Below are positions 51,580-60,061 of a stretch of DNA of 64,000 nucleotides, piece by piece. Position 1 is the stretch's first letter; the number at the start of each line of letters is the position of its first letter. Location of the stretch: contig NZ_JBFCVK010000012.1 of NCBI RefSeq assembly GCF_040712085.1, positions 51,008 through 115,007 on the forward strand, written 5' to 3'. Made by a program: the position numbers and the translations under genes. The notes under the pieces are model-generated. The model saw only the letters and a program-made list of their open reading frames with translations. It had not been told where the DNA came from and searched no databases. The DNA comes from Aquibaculum sediminis. GTDB taxonomy: Bacteria > Pseudomonadota > Alphaproteobacteria > Kiloniellales > DSM-21159.

Positions 51580-51655
51580 GCCCCTTCTCCTTCTGATACA
51601 GGAGCAGGTTATGGGGCTTCCCACAATGGGAAGGTCAAGAGCTATAACCGCTCAT

Positions 51656-52219
51656 TCATCGCGTAGCGAAAAGGTCCGGCTGATCGCCCGGAAGCGCGCC
51701 CTCGATCTCCAGCAGCCGCCGCTTGGTGATGAGACCGCCGGGCGCCGAGAAGCCGCCGGGGCGCCCGCCGGCCGCCAGCACGCGGTGGCAGGGCACGACG
51801 ATGGGCAGGGGGTTGCGGCCCAGGGCCTGGCCCACGGCCCGCGAGGCGCCGGGCTGCCCCAGGGCGCGGGCGATCTCGCCGTAGCTTTTGGTGTGGCCCG
51901 GCGGAATCCGGCGCGCCTCGTCATAGACCCGCCGATAGAAGGGGCCGACATCCGCCAGGTCGAGAGGCAGTTGCAGCAGCGTCGGCGTCTCGCCGCCGAG
52001 CAGCGCCGTGATCTCCGCCACAGCCGCGCCCACCCAGGTTTCCGGCGCCAGTTCCTCAGGCGCGGCGGCCTCTGCCCCTGGACAGGCGCGCAGGAGCGCC
52101 GCCAGGGTGTCGCCGTCGCTGGCCTCCGGCAGAGCGAGCGCGCGCAGGCCCGCGTCGCTCCAGGCCAGGCCGCAGCGACCGATCGCAGTATCGAAGAGAT
52201 GGTGGCGCAGGGTGGACAT
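51656..52219 (-). CDS. ogt: Methylated-DNA-protein-cysteine methyltransferase
   Basis: A 187-residue O6-alkylguanine repair protein. The C-terminal domain has the helix-turn-helix part with IPPGHTKSYGEIARALG and the alkyl-acceptor Cys144 in PLPIVVPCHRVLAAGG, followed by GGFSAPGGLITKRRLLEIEG. The N-terminal domain is the small RNase H-like fold of Ogt/Ada C-terminal proteins. It lacks Ada regulatory domains, so it is a constitutive Ogt-type enzyme. It is divergent from metC. Confidence 0.94.
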   Translation of the reverse strand: MSTLRHHLFDTAIGRCGLAWSDAGLRALALPEASDGDTLAALLRACPGAEAAAPEELAPETWVGAAVAEITALLGGETPTLLQLPLDLADVGPFYRRVYDEARRIPPGHTKSYGEIARALGQPGASRAVGQALGRNPLPIVVPCHRVLAAGGRPGGFSAPGGLITKRRLLEIEGALPGDQPDLFATR

Positions 52220-52291
52220 GACCGGGGCAGGATACCACGCCTCGCAAGCGGGCGCCGCCTCTGCTTTTCGCCGCCCCCTTTTCGCCGCCTT

Positions 52292-52315
52292 GCCCTTTCG
52301 CCGGGCGGAAGGGGC
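52292..52315 (+). promoter_or_regulatory. Hairpin upstream of metC
   Basis: GCCCTTTC (52292-52299) pairs with GGAAGGGGC (52307-52315) through 8 bp including one G-U, with an 8-nt loop, 43 nt before the metC start. TGTAA and TTACA (52318-52322, 52340-52344) form a second weak stem. It is a possible leader structure, not a recognised riboswitch. Confidence 0.3.
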
Positions 52316-52357
52316 GATGTAAGCTTGGATAAATGTGATTTACAGGGAGACGAAGAC

Positions 52358-53560
52358 TTGTCGGAAGCGAAAAAGGCAGCGCCGCAGACACGCTTGGCCC
52401 ACGCGGGCCGCAGACTGGCATGCAAGGGGGGACACCCGGTCAATCCGCCCGTGGTGCGCGCCTCGACCATCCTCTTCGATAGCGTCGAGGAACTGCTGGC
52501 GGTGCATAGCCACCGTCTCGATCCCGAATTCGTCTCCTACGGCCGCAACGGCACGGAAACCAGCTTCTCCCTGGAGCATGCCGTGGCCGAACTGGAGGGC
52601 GGTGCCGGCTGCGTGGCCGTGGGCTCCGGCCTGGCGGCCATCACGGTCGCGATCCTGTCCCAGATCAAGCAGGGCGACCATCTTCTGGTGGCCGACAGCG
52701 TCTATGCGCCCACCCGCAAGTTCTGCGACGGCCTGCTGGCGCGCTTCGGCGTCGAGACCACCTACTACGATCCGCTGATTGGCGCCGGCATCGCCGAGCG
52801 CATCCGGCCCAACACCCGGGTGATCTTCCTCGAGGCACCGGGCTCGCTCACGTTCGAAATCCAGGACGTGCCGGCCATCACCAAGGTGGCCCGCGACGCC
52901 GGCGTGACCACGATCATGGACAACACCTGGGCCACGCCGCTCTTCTTTCAGCCGCTGGCCCACGGCGTCGACATCTCGGTGCACGCCGGCACCAAGTATG
53001 TGGTCGGCCACTCCGACGCCATGCTGGGTCTGGTCATCGCCAACGAGGCACAGCATGACGCCGTGCGCCAGCAGGCCCAGGACCTGGGTCACGGTGCCAG
53101 TCCCGACGATGCCTGGCTCGGCCTGCGCGGGCTGCGCACCATGGCCGTGCGCCTGGCACAGCATCAGACCAATGCGCTCAAGGTCGCAGAGTGGCTCCAG
53201 GGTCGCCCGGAAGTGGCCCGGGTGCTCTACCCCGCACTGCCGAGCGATCCCGGGCACGCAATCTGGAAGCGCGACTTCTGCGGCGCCAGCGGGCTGATGG
53301 GCGTGGAGTTGCACCCGGTGGGAATGGAGAGCGTGGCCGACCTTCTGGAAGGCCTCCAGTTCTTCGGTATGGGCTACTCCTGGGGTGGCTACGAGAGCCT
53401 GGCCATTCCCACCTTCCCGGCCAAGCTGCGCTCGACCGTCCCCTGGACCGCCGAAGGCCCCCTGCTGCGGCTGCACATCGGCCTGGAGGATCCGGCAGAC
53501 CTGATTGCCGACCTGGAGGCCGGCTTCGACCGCTTGCGCCTGCGCGCCGCGGCGGAGTGA
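52358..53560 (+). CDS. metC: Cystathionine beta-lyase
   Basis: A 400-residue fold-type I PLP enzyme of the Cys/Met metabolism family that splits cystathionine to homocysteine, pyruvate and ammonia. Visible are SYGRNGTETSFSLEHAVAEL, GSGLAAITVAILS, the PLP-stacking Tyr near 99 in DSVYAPTRKF, and Lys213 in VHAGTKYVVGHSD. Segments FFGMGYSWGGYESL and LRLHIGLEDPADL near the C-terminus are typical of alphaproteobacterial MetC. TTG 52358 is chosen since GGGAGA lies 8 nt upstream and no suitable ATG exists. It heads a short operon with an HTH gene and an ADP-ribose pyrophosphatase. Confidence 0.92.
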   Translation: MSEAKKAAPQTRLAHAGRRLACKGGHPVNPPVVRASTILFDSVEELLAVHSHRLDPEFVSYGRNGTETSFSLEHAVAELEGGAGCVAVGSGLAAITVAILSQIKQGDHLLVADSVYAPTRKFCDGLLARFGVETTYYDPLIGAGIAERIRPNTRVIFLEAPGSLTFEIQDVPAITKVARDAGVTTIMDNTWATPLFFQPLAHGVDISVHAGTKYVVGHSDAMLGLVIANEAQHDAVRQQAQDLGHGASPDDAWLGLRGLRTMAVRLAQHQTNALKVAEWLQGRPEVARVLYPALPSDPGHAIWKRDFCGASGLMGVELHPVGMESVADLLEGLQFFGMGYSWGGYESLAIPTFPAKLRSTVPWTAEGPLLRLHIGLEDPADLIADLEAGFDRLRLRAAAE

Positions 53561-53564
53561 GCCC

Positions 53565-53927
53565 ATGCCGCCCCGCCCTCGCCTGCGGGTGCTTCTCGGC
53601 GAGGCAACCGCCATGGGACCGGGCAAGGCGGCGCTGCTGGAAGCCATCGACGCCAGCGGCTCCATCAGCAGGGCCGCCCGCTCCATGGGCATGTCCTACC
53701 GCCGCGCCTGGCTTTTGGTCGAGACCATGAACTCCGCCTTTCGCCAGCCGCTGGTGGAGGCCGCACGCGGCGGCAGCGGCGGCGGCGGTGCGCACGTCAC
53801 CGCGCTGGGCCAGGAAGTGCTGGCGCAGTACCGCGAGATGGAAAGCCATGCCGCAGAGGCACTGGCCGGGGACATGGAGCGCTTCGCGCGCCTGCTCGGC
53901 GAGCCCGACTCACAAGAAGACAGATAA
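53565..53927 (+). CDS. ModE-type winged-helix protein without molybdate domain
   Basis: A 120-residue protein that is only the ModE N-terminal DNA-binding domain: LRVLLGEATAMGPGKAALLEAI, then GSISRAARSMGMSYRRAWLLVETMN, the helix-turn-helix, and a Gly-rich wing with GGGGAHVTALGQEVLAQY. The MOP molybdate-sensing domains are absent. Stand-alone proteins of this type are often near molybdate transport genes, but none is visible here. ATG 53565 has GGAG 7 nt upstream, 4 nt after metC, so it is co-transcribed. The regulated genes are unknown. Confidence 0.82.
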   Translation: MPPRPRLRVLLGEATAMGPGKAALLEAIDASGSISRAARSMGMSYRRAWLLVETMNSAFRQPLVEAARGGSGGGGAHVTALGQEVLAQYREMESHAAEALAGDMERFARLLGEPDSQEDR

Positions 53928-53936
53928 GGATATCCC

Positions 53937-54557
53937 ATGCCCTTCGGCCGCTTCGGTCCGGATGACTGTGAACCTTTGGACAAGGAGGAGCTGCACCGCG
54001 GCTTTCTGACCGTGGAGCGCCACAGCGCGCGCTATCGCCGCTTCGCCGGTGGCTGGATTGAACAGCTGCGCGAGATCATCGACCAGCACCAGTCCGCCGC
54101 TGTTCTGCCCTACGATCCCGAACGAGACTGCGTCGTCCTGATCGAGCAGTTTCGCTTGCCGGCGCTGCTGGCCGGGCGTCCGCCCTGGCAGATCGAGGTG
54201 GTTGCCGGCCTGCTGGACCATGAAGGCGAGGCTGCGGAAGCGGTGATCCGACGCGAGGCGGAGGAAGAGGCCGGCGTGACCATCACCGACCTGGAGCCGG
54301 TGGCCGCACTCATGTCCTCGCCCGGAGCGAGCACCGAAATCATCCACCATTTTATCGGCCGCACCGACGCGCGCGACGTCGGCGGTCTGCATGGATTGGA
54401 GAGCGAACAGGAGGACATCCGCGCCGAGACCCTGCCTTTCGCGGAGGCCTGGGCGCTGTTGGAAGCCGGCCGGATCACCAACGCACCGGCCTGGACCTGC
54501 CTCACCGGCCTGAAGCTGAAACGCGACGGCCTGCGCGAGCGCTGGCGCCGCGACTGA
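53937..54557 (+). CDS. ADP-ribose pyrophosphatase-like Nudix hydrolase
   Basis: A 206-residue Nudix protein. The box is GLLDHEGEAAEAVIRREAEEEAGV in pieces around residues 92-115, with REAEEEAG carrying the metal-binding glutamates. The N-terminal region (FLTVERHSARYRRFAGGW) and PWQIEVVAG fit the ADP-ribose pyrophosphatase group, as does SPGASTEIIHHFIG. It removes free ADP-ribose, giving AMP and ribose-5-phosphate. It is 9 nt after the ModE-type gene and on the same strand as metC. Confidence 0.9.
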   Translation: MPFGRFGPDDCEPLDKEELHRGFLTVERHSARYRRFAGGWIEQLREIIDQHQSAAVLPYDPERDCVVLIEQFRLPALLAGRPPWQIEVVAGLLDHEGEAAEAVIRREAEEEAGVTITDLEPVAALMSSPGASTEIIHHFIGRTDARDVGGLHGLESEQEDIRAETLPFAEAWALLEAGRITNAPAWTCLTGLKLKRDGLRERWRRD

Positions 54558-54577
54558 GCACCGCGAACTTGCAGGCT

Positions 54578-54856
54578 TCAGTCGCCGGCCGGCTCCAGTT
54601 CGTCGAGTGCCGGCAAGCGGGCCAGATGCAGCTCCAACAAAAGGCGAATCGTCGGCCGCACCGCGAAGAAGACCGAGCCGACCAGGAAGAACCAGGTTCC
54701 GGTGTAGACCAGCGCCGAATAGAAGAAGAGCACGCTGCCGACGATGAAGGCCAGCGCAGCCAGGAATTCGATCGCCGTGCGGGCGATCTCGTAGCGCCGC
54801 GTCAGCGCCTCGTGCCGGGGCGTGCGCAGGCGCAGCCCCTGATCGAACGGTTTCAT
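54578..54856 (-). CDS. YrhK-domain membrane protein
   Basis: A 92-residue protein with two transmembrane helices (about residues 28-47 and 52-68; EFLAALAFIVGSVLFFYS and TGTWFFLVGSVFFAVRP), matching the YrhK-like domain, whose function is unknown. The N-terminus is basic and the C-terminus ends in ARLPALDELEPAGD. It is encoded on the minus strand between the Nudix gene and cysK. The frame is open upstream but the added part has no sign of coding. Confidence 0.8.
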   Translation of the reverse strand: MKPFDQGLRLRTPRHEALTRRYEIARTAIEFLAALAFIVGSVLFFYSALVYTGTWFFLVGSVFFAVRPTIRLLLELHLARLPALDELEPAGD

Positions 54857-55016
54857 CGTGCCGCGCCTCCCCCGATTTTCCTGGCCCCTTAATGGGCCTG
54901 AAGCAGGCTCACACTCCGCTGTCGGGAGTGTCAAGTTGCGCCGGCTTGCCCGGAACGGGGCGGCGGCGCTACTCTCCGCGTTCCGCTCATCAAAGACTTT
55001 CGGCAAGGCTGGCCCC

Positions 55017-56015
55017 ATGGACATGCGCGACGGATTCATCGGTACAATCGGCAACACCCCGCTGATTCGGCTGCGCCGGGCCTCGGAGGCGACCGGCTGC
55101 GAGATCTTGGGCAAGGCAGAGTTTCTCAATCCCGGCGGCTCGGTGAAGGACCGGGCTGCCTGGGCCATCGTCAAGGATGCGGAGGAGCGCGGGCTGCTGC
55201 GTCCCGGCGGCGTGATCGTCGAGGGAACGGCAGGCAACACCGGCATCGGCCTGGCGCTGGTCGGGCGCGCCCGCGGCTATCGCACCGTGATCGTCATTCC
55301 GGAAACCCAGAGCCAGGAAAAGAAGGACATGCTGCGCCTGTGCGGCGCGGACCTGCGCGAAGTGCCGGCGGTGCCCTACAAGAACCCCGGCAATTACGTG
55401 CATGTCTCGGCGCGCCTGGCCGAGGAACTGGCCGCCAGCGAGCCCAACGGCGCGATCTGGGCCAACCAGTTCGACAATGTCGCCAACCGCCGCGGCCACT
55501 ATGAAACCACCGGGCCGGAGATCTGGGAGCAGTCCGAAGGCAAGGTGGATGGCTTCGTCTGTTCGGTCGGCACCGGCGGCACTCTGGCCGGCATCGGCCA
55601 GGCGCTGAAGGAGCGCAACGCCAAGGTCGCAATCGCGCTCTCCGACCCCAGCGGCTCGGCGCTTTGGCACTACTACGCCCACGGCAGTCTCAAGGCCGAA
55701 GGCACCTCCATCACCGAAGGCATCGGCCAGGGCCGGATCACCGCCAACCTGGAAGATGCACCGATCGACCGCGCCTACAGCATTCCCGACAGCGAATCCC
55801 TGCCGGTCGCCTTTTCCCTGCTGGAGGAGGAAGGCCTGTGCCTGGGCGGCTCCAGCGGCGTCAATGTCGCCGGGGCGATCCGGCTGGCGCGCGACCTCGG
55901 CCCGGGGCACACCATCGTGACCGTGCTCTGCGATTCCGGCGCGCGCTACCAGAGCAAGATGTTCAATCCCGCCTTCCTGCGGGACAAGGGCCTGCCGGTG
56001 CCGGGCTGGCTGTAA
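55017..56015 (+). CDS. cysK: Cysteine synthase A-like enzyme
   Basis: A 332-residue fold-type II PLP enzyme. The PLP lysine is Lys44 in LNPGGSVKDRAAWAIV; EGTAGNTGIGLALVG is the substrate loop and GTGGTLAGIG the phosphate loop. It makes cysteine from O-acetylserine and sulfide. The sequence is of the alphaproteobacterial CysK branch that reads SPSGSALWHYYAHG-like (here DPSGSALWHYYAHG). The start is ATG 55017, with ATG 55023 possible. It is 24 nt upstream of the AlaX gene and in one strand run with sseA. Confidence 0.9.
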   Translation: MDMRDGFIGTIGNTPLIRLRRASEATGCEILGKAEFLNPGGSVKDRAAWAIVKDAEERGLLRPGGVIVEGTAGNTGIGLALVGRARGYRTVIVIPETQSQEKKDMLRLCGADLREVPAVPYKNPGNYVHVSARLAEELAASEPNGAIWANQFDNVANRRGHYETTGPEIWEQSEGKVDGFVCSVGTGGTLAGIGQALKERNAKVAIALSDPSGSALWHYYAHGSLKAEGTSITEGIGQGRITANLEDAPIDRAYSIPDSESLPVAFSLLEEEGLCLGGSSGVNVAGAIRLARDLGPGHTIVTVLCDSGARYQSKMFNPAFLRDKGLPVPGWL

Positions 56016-56039
56016 GCAAAAGAGAGGGGGAAGCGCTTC

Positions 56040-56741
56040 ATGGAGCTGTTGTTCCGCGAAGATGCCTATTTGAGAGAGGGCGAGGCCCAGGTCGTGAGCG
56101 TGGGGCCCGAGGGCATTCGCCTGGACCGCACCATTTTCTATCCCGAAGGCGGCGGCCAGCCGGGCGACAGCGGCCGCCTGCTGCTGGCCGATGGCAGCGC
56201 CGTCGTCATCCGCGACACCCGCAAGGGCGAGGCGGGCGATGAGGTGCTGCACATTCCGGCCGAGGACAGCCCGCCTCTCGCTCCCGGCACGCCGGTGACC
56301 ATGGAACTGGACTGGGAAAGGCGCCACCGCCACATGCGCGTGCACACCAGCCTGCACCTGCTCTGCTCGCTCATCGAGGGCGAGGTGACCGGCGGCCAGG
56401 TGGGCGACGGCAAGGGACGCCTGGATTTCAATCTGGAAAGCGCCCCGGATAAGGTCTGGCTGCAGGAGGCACTCAACCGCTTGGTCGAGGAAGATCACGC
56501 CGTCCGGCCGCGCTGGATCGACGACGCCGAGCTGGCCACCCAGCCCGACCTGGTGCGCACCATGTCGGTCAAGCCGCCCAGCGGTAGCGGGAAGGTACGC
56601 CTGCTGGAGATCGAGGGCGTGGACCTGCAGCCCTGCGGCGGCACCCACGTGCGCTCCACCGGCGAGATCGGCCGGCTCGAGGTCGGCAAGATCGAGAACA
56701 AGGGCCGGCAGAACCGGCGCATCAACCTGCGGCTCGCCTGA
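56040..56741 (+). CDS. Alanyl-tRNA editing protein (AlaX type)
   Basis: A 233-residue free-standing editing domain that hydrolyses Ser- or Gly-tRNA-Ala. It has the N-terminal beta-barrel part (TIFYPEGGGQPGDSG) and the zinc motifs HxxxH in MRVHTSLHLLCSL near residue 103 and CGGTHVRST near 200. It is of the longer AlaX class. The start ATG 56040 has a GAGAGGGGGAAG region upstream. It lies between cysK and sseA with short gaps and is likely co-transcribed. Confidence 0.92.
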   Translation: MELLFREDAYLREGEAQVVSVGPEGIRLDRTIFYPEGGGQPGDSGRLLLADGSAVVIRDTRKGEAGDEVLHIPAEDSPPLAPGTPVTMELDWERRHRHMRVHTSLHLLCSLIEGEVTGGQVGDGKGRLDFNLESAPDKVWLQEALNRLVEEDHAVRPRWIDDAELATQPDLVRTMSVKPPSGSGKVRLLEIEGVDLQPCGGTHVRSTGEIGRLEVGKIENKGRQNRRINLRLA

Positions 56742-56759
56742 CCGGCAGAAGGACGCCCC

Positions 56760-57629
56760 ATGACCCAGCACCCGGAACACTGCCTGGTCTCCACCGACTG
56801 GCTGGCAGCCCACCTCGAGGAGCCCGACCTGCGGGTGGTGGATGCCACCTACTACCTGCCGAACGAGGAAGGCAACGCCCGGGCCGAGTACGAGGCCGAG
56901 CACATTCCCGGCGCCGTCTTCTTCGACATCGATGCGATCAAGGACCCCAACAATCCCCTGCCTCACATGCTGCCACCGCCGGAGATCTTCTCCAGCAAGG
57001 TGCGTCACCTGGGCTTGGGGGACGGCAACCGCATCGTGGTCTATGATCGCAAGGGGCTGTTTTCCGCGGCGCGGGTCTGGTGGACTTTCCGGGTTTTCGG
57101 CCACAAGGAGATTGCGGTGCTCGACGGTGGCCTGCCGAAATGGAAAGCCGAGGGCCGCCCGCTGGACGACCGGCCGGTCGCGCCCATGGAGCGCCACTTC
57201 ACCGCCCGGCTGGACAGCACGCAGGTCCGCGACCGCAGCCAGATGCAGCGCAATCTGGAAAGCGGCAAGGAACAGGTGCTCGATGCCCGCGCCCGGGCCC
57301 GCTTCGAGGGCCAGGCACCGGAGCCGCGCCCGGAGCTACGCTCCGGGCACATCCCGGGCAGCCTCAACCTGCCCTTCACCGAGCTGCTCGAGCCCGCTGA
57401 TGGCACGCTGCTGCCGCCCGAGGCGCTGCGCGCGCGCCTGGAGGCCGCCGGAGTCAGCGAAAGCCGCCCCGTGGTCACCACCTGCGGCTCCGGGGTCACC
57501 GCCGCCGTGCTCAGCCTTGCGCTCACCTGCCTTGGTCGGCGCGACCACGCGCTCTACGACGGCTCCTGGGCCGATTGGGGCCGGGAGGGCGAGACACCGG
57601 TAGAGAGCGGGCCGGCCACGGTCGGATAG
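56760..57629 (+). CDS. sseA: 3-mercaptopyruvate sulfurtransferase
   Basis: A 289-residue tandem-rhodanese protein. The first domain contains EYEAEHIPGAVFFDIDAI, and the second carries the active-site Cys near residue 242 in TTCGSGVTAAVLSLAL; the CGSGVT loop is typical of mercaptopyruvate rather than thiosulfate sulfurtransferase. It transfers sulfur from 3-mercaptopyruvate to acceptors such as cyanide or thiols. It follows the AlaX gene by 18 nt. Together with cysK it gives a small sulfur-amino-acid cluster. Confidence 0.93.
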   Translation: MTQHPEHCLVSTDWLAAHLEEPDLRVVDATYYLPNEEGNARAEYEAEHIPGAVFFDIDAIKDPNNPLPHMLPPPEIFSSKVRHLGLGDGNRIVVYDRKGLFSAARVWWTFRVFGHKEIAVLDGGLPKWKAEGRPLDDRPVAPMERHFTARLDSTQVRDRSQMQRNLESGKEQVLDARARARFEGQAPEPRPELRSGHIPGSLNLPFTELLEPADGTLLPPEALRARLEAAGVSESRPVVTTCGSGVTAAVLSLALTCLGRRDHALYDGSWADWGREGETPVESGPATVG

Positions 57630-57652
57630 AACGCAGGAGCGGAGCGAGATCC

Positions 57653-58699
57653 ATGAGCAACGAAGAGGTCGCCCCGCTCTACCGCCTGCGCCCGGCCGAA
57701 GCGGGTGACACGCCGGCGCTCTGTGTGCTCTGGCAACGCTGCGGCCTCACCGTGCCGCACAACGATCCCGAGGCTGACATCGCCCTGTTCAGGGCCAGTG
57801 CCGACGCGGAAATCCTGCTGGCCGAGCGAGAGGGCGAGCTCGTCGGTTCCCTGTGTGTCGGGCACGACGGCCATCGCGGCTGGTACTACTATCTCGCTGT
57901 CGACCCGGCCCTGCAGCGGCGGGGCCTGGGGCGGCATCTGGTCCAGGAGGGTGAGCGCTGGCTGAAGCAGCGCGGGCTGCGCAAAGTGCAGCTCATGATC
58001 CGCCCCACCAATACGCGCGTTCGCGCCTTCTACGAAAGCTGCGGCTACGATCTGACGCCGCGCCTGGTGATGGCGCGCTGGCTGGACGCCAAGGAAACGC
58101 CGGCCCCGGAAAGCGGCGCCGACATCGAAGTCGTCGTCACCCACCTGGAAATGGACGGCAAGCCAGCGCTGCAGCGCCCTCACCCCTCCGGCGGCCACAA
58201 GCTTGCCCTGCTGCGGGCCGAACAGCCGCCGCTGGACTTCTATCGCTTTCTCTACCGCAGCGTTGGCAGCGACTGCCTCTGGTGGGAGCGACTGGCGCTG
58301 GACGATGCCGCGCTGGCTGCGACGATCCACGACCCGGACGTGGCGATCTACGTGCTCTATGTGGACGGCGTGCCGGCCGGCTTTGCCGAACTCGACTCCC
58401 GGCCCCAAGCCGAAACGCCCCCCACCGGCGAGCGCGACACGCGGGCGTGCCGGCTTACTCACGTGGGGCTCGCGCCCGCCTTCCGCGGCCGCGGCCTGGG
58501 TGCCTTTCTGCTGCACGAGACCCTGGAACTGGCCTGGGACCAGCCCTGCAGCCACCTGCTGCTCTCGGTCACCACGCTGGATGCGCCGGGTGCGCTGACA
58601 TTGTGCCAGCGCATGGGCTTCGCGCTGACCGGCCGGGAACAACGCCGCTTCCCCGACCCGCGTGGCAGCGGATTGCTGCTGCCCAATACCGGCATTTGA
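57653..58699 (+). CDS. Double GNAT acetyltransferase
   Basis: A 348-residue protein made of two GNAT domains. The N-terminal one (about residues 10-150) is YpeA-like, with DPALQRRGLGRHLVQEGE as its acetyl-CoA loop and NTRVRAFYESCGY. The C-terminal one (about 180-340) has LTHVGLAPAFRGRGLGAFLLHET and LTLCQRMGFALTGRE. Both acetyl-CoA-binding loops look intact. The substrates, probably an amine of a small molecule or protein, are unknown. ATG 57653 is 24 nt after the sseA stop, with GGAG upstream; the frame is open further upstream into sseA. Confidence 0.84.
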   Translation: MSNEEVAPLYRLRPAEAGDTPALCVLWQRCGLTVPHNDPEADIALFRASADAEILLAEREGELVGSLCVGHDGHRGWYYYLAVDPALQRRGLGRHLVQEGERWLKQRGLRKVQLMIRPTNTRVRAFYESCGYDLTPRLVMARWLDAKETPAPESGADIEVVVTHLEMDGKPALQRPHPSGGHKLALLRAEQPPLDFYRFLYRSVGSDCLWWERLALDDAALAATIHDPDVAIYVLYVDGVPAGFAELDSRPQAETPPTGERDTRACRLTHVGLAPAFRGRGLGAFLLHETLELAWDQPCSHLLLSVTTLDAPGALTLCQRMGFALTGREQRRFPDPRGSGLLLPNTGI

Positions 58700-58867
58700 C
58701 GCGAATTCTGCCCCAATCAGCCGCATTCCCGCCCTGGTTACCCGCAGAACGCGAAGGGTGCATAATGCAGGGCTTCATTTTATCACCCGTTTGCTGCTAC
58801 AAAGCGGTTTCGGGATTCCCATTCGGGGTCTTCGATAGAGTCACTAACGAGAACAGGTGAGGGACAA

Positions 58868-59896
58868 ATGAAACTGAAATCAATTCTTGCTGCCGGAGCC
58901 GTGGTCGCCGTTGCTGGCGCCGCCCTTCCGGCCGCTGCGCAGAGCATGATGGAAACCATCACTGATCGCGGCGAACTGAACTGCGGCGTCAGCACCGGCC
59001 TCGCCGGCTTCAGCAACCCGGACAGCGAAGGCAACTGGACGGGCCTGGACGTCGACGTCTGCAAGGCGATTGCCGCGGCGATCCTGGGCGACAGCGATGC
59101 TGTCTCCTACACGCCGGCGACTGCCCAGCAGCGTTTCACCATCCTGCAGTCCGGTGAAGTCGACCTGCTGTCGCGCAACACCACCTGGACGCTGACCCGC
59201 GACACCTCGCTGGGCCTCCACTTCGCCCCCGTCACCTTCTATGACGGACAGGGCTTCATGGTGCCGCGCGAGCTGGGCGTGACCAGCGCCCTCGAGCTGG
59301 ACGGTGCGGCCGTCTGCGTGCAGCCGGGCACCACCACGGAGCTGAACCTGGCCGACTACTTCCGTGCCAACGGCATGGAGTTCGAGCCAGTGGTGATCGA
59401 GCAGCTTGACGAGGTCAACGCGGCCTACTTCTCCGGCCGTTGCGACGTCTACACCACGGACGCCTCGGGCCTGGCCTCGATTCGCTCCACGGTTGCCGAA
59501 AACCCGGAAGACCACGTTATCCTGCCCGAGCTCATCTCCAAGGAGCCGCTTGGCCCGGCCGTGCGCCAGGGTGACGACGAATTCTTCAACATCGTGAAGT
59601 GGGTGGTCTTCGCCCTGATCGAGGCTGAAGAGTACGGCATTAACTCCGACAATGTCGACGACATGCGCGAGAACAGCGACAACCCGGGCGTTCAGCGTCT
59701 GCTCGGCGCCACCGCCGGCATGGGTGAGAACCTGGGTCTCTCCGAAGACTGGGCCTACAACGCGATCAGCCAGGTGGGCAACTACGGCGAGATCTTCGAG
59801 CGCAACGTGGGTGTCGACACCCCGCTGGGCCTCGAGCGCGGCTACAACGACCTCTGGACCCGCGGCGGCCTGATGTACGCCATGCCGGTCCGGTAA
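58868..59896 (+). CDS. aapJ: General L-amino acid ABC transporter, periplasmic binding protein
   Basis: A 342-residue periplasmic binding protein with a signal peptide (LAAGAVVAVAGAALPAAAQ). It has the AapJ hallmarks: RGELNCGVSTGLAGFSNPD, WTGLDVDVCKAIAAAILGD, and LLSRNTTWTLTRDTSLGLHF. AapJ supplies a broad range of L-amino acids to the AapQMP membrane complex. It is the first gene of the operon, with GGTGAGGG before the ATG. A UUCG-capped hairpin between it and aapQ probably makes it the most abundant product. Confidence 0.95.
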   Translation: MKLKSILAAGAVVAVAGAALPAAAQSMMETITDRGELNCGVSTGLAGFSNPDSEGNWTGLDVDVCKAIAAAILGDSDAVSYTPATAQQRFTILQSGEVDLLSRNTTWTLTRDTSLGLHFAPVTFYDGQGFMVPRELGVTSALELDGAAVCVQPGTTTELNLADYFRANGMEFEPVVIEQLDEVNAAYFSGRCDVYTTDASGLASIRSTVAENPEDHVILPELISKEPLGPAVRQGDDEFFNIVKWVVFALIEAEEYGINSDNVDDMRENSDNPGVQRLLGATAGMGENLGLSEDWAYNAISQVGNYGEIFERNVGVDTPLGLERGYNDLWTRGGLMYAMPVR

Positions 59897-59918
59897 GGAC
59901 GGTTTTATCCGCATGAAC

Positions 59919-59950
59919 CGGCCGTCGTCGCCTTCGGGTGGCGGCGGCCG
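59919..59950 (+). promoter_or_regulatory. UUCG-capped hairpin between aapJ and aapQ
   Basis: CGGCCGTCGTCGCC (59919-59932), the loop TTCG (59933-59936) and GGTGGCGGCGGCCG (59937-59950) form a 14-bp RNA stem with three G-U pairs and a stable UUCG tetraloop. It lies 22 nt after the aapJ stop and lacks a U-run, which suits an mRNA-stabilising or partial terminator structure that raises receptor levels relative to the permeases. Confidence 0.65.
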
Positions 59951-60061
59951 CTGCGGCCTCCAGGAGGGGTCGCAGACGTAGTGACGAGCTGACGCGCGAA
60001 CGGGGCGGGCAGACCCTTAACGGGCAGAGTCCCCCGCGCGGCCAAGCAGGGAGGCCGGCTC

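Noticed and set aside
52270..52357. SAM-II or other SAM riboswitch before metC
   Set aside because: GATAAAT and two small stems are present, but the pseudoknot layout and conserved SAM-II bases are not. No match was seen before metX either.
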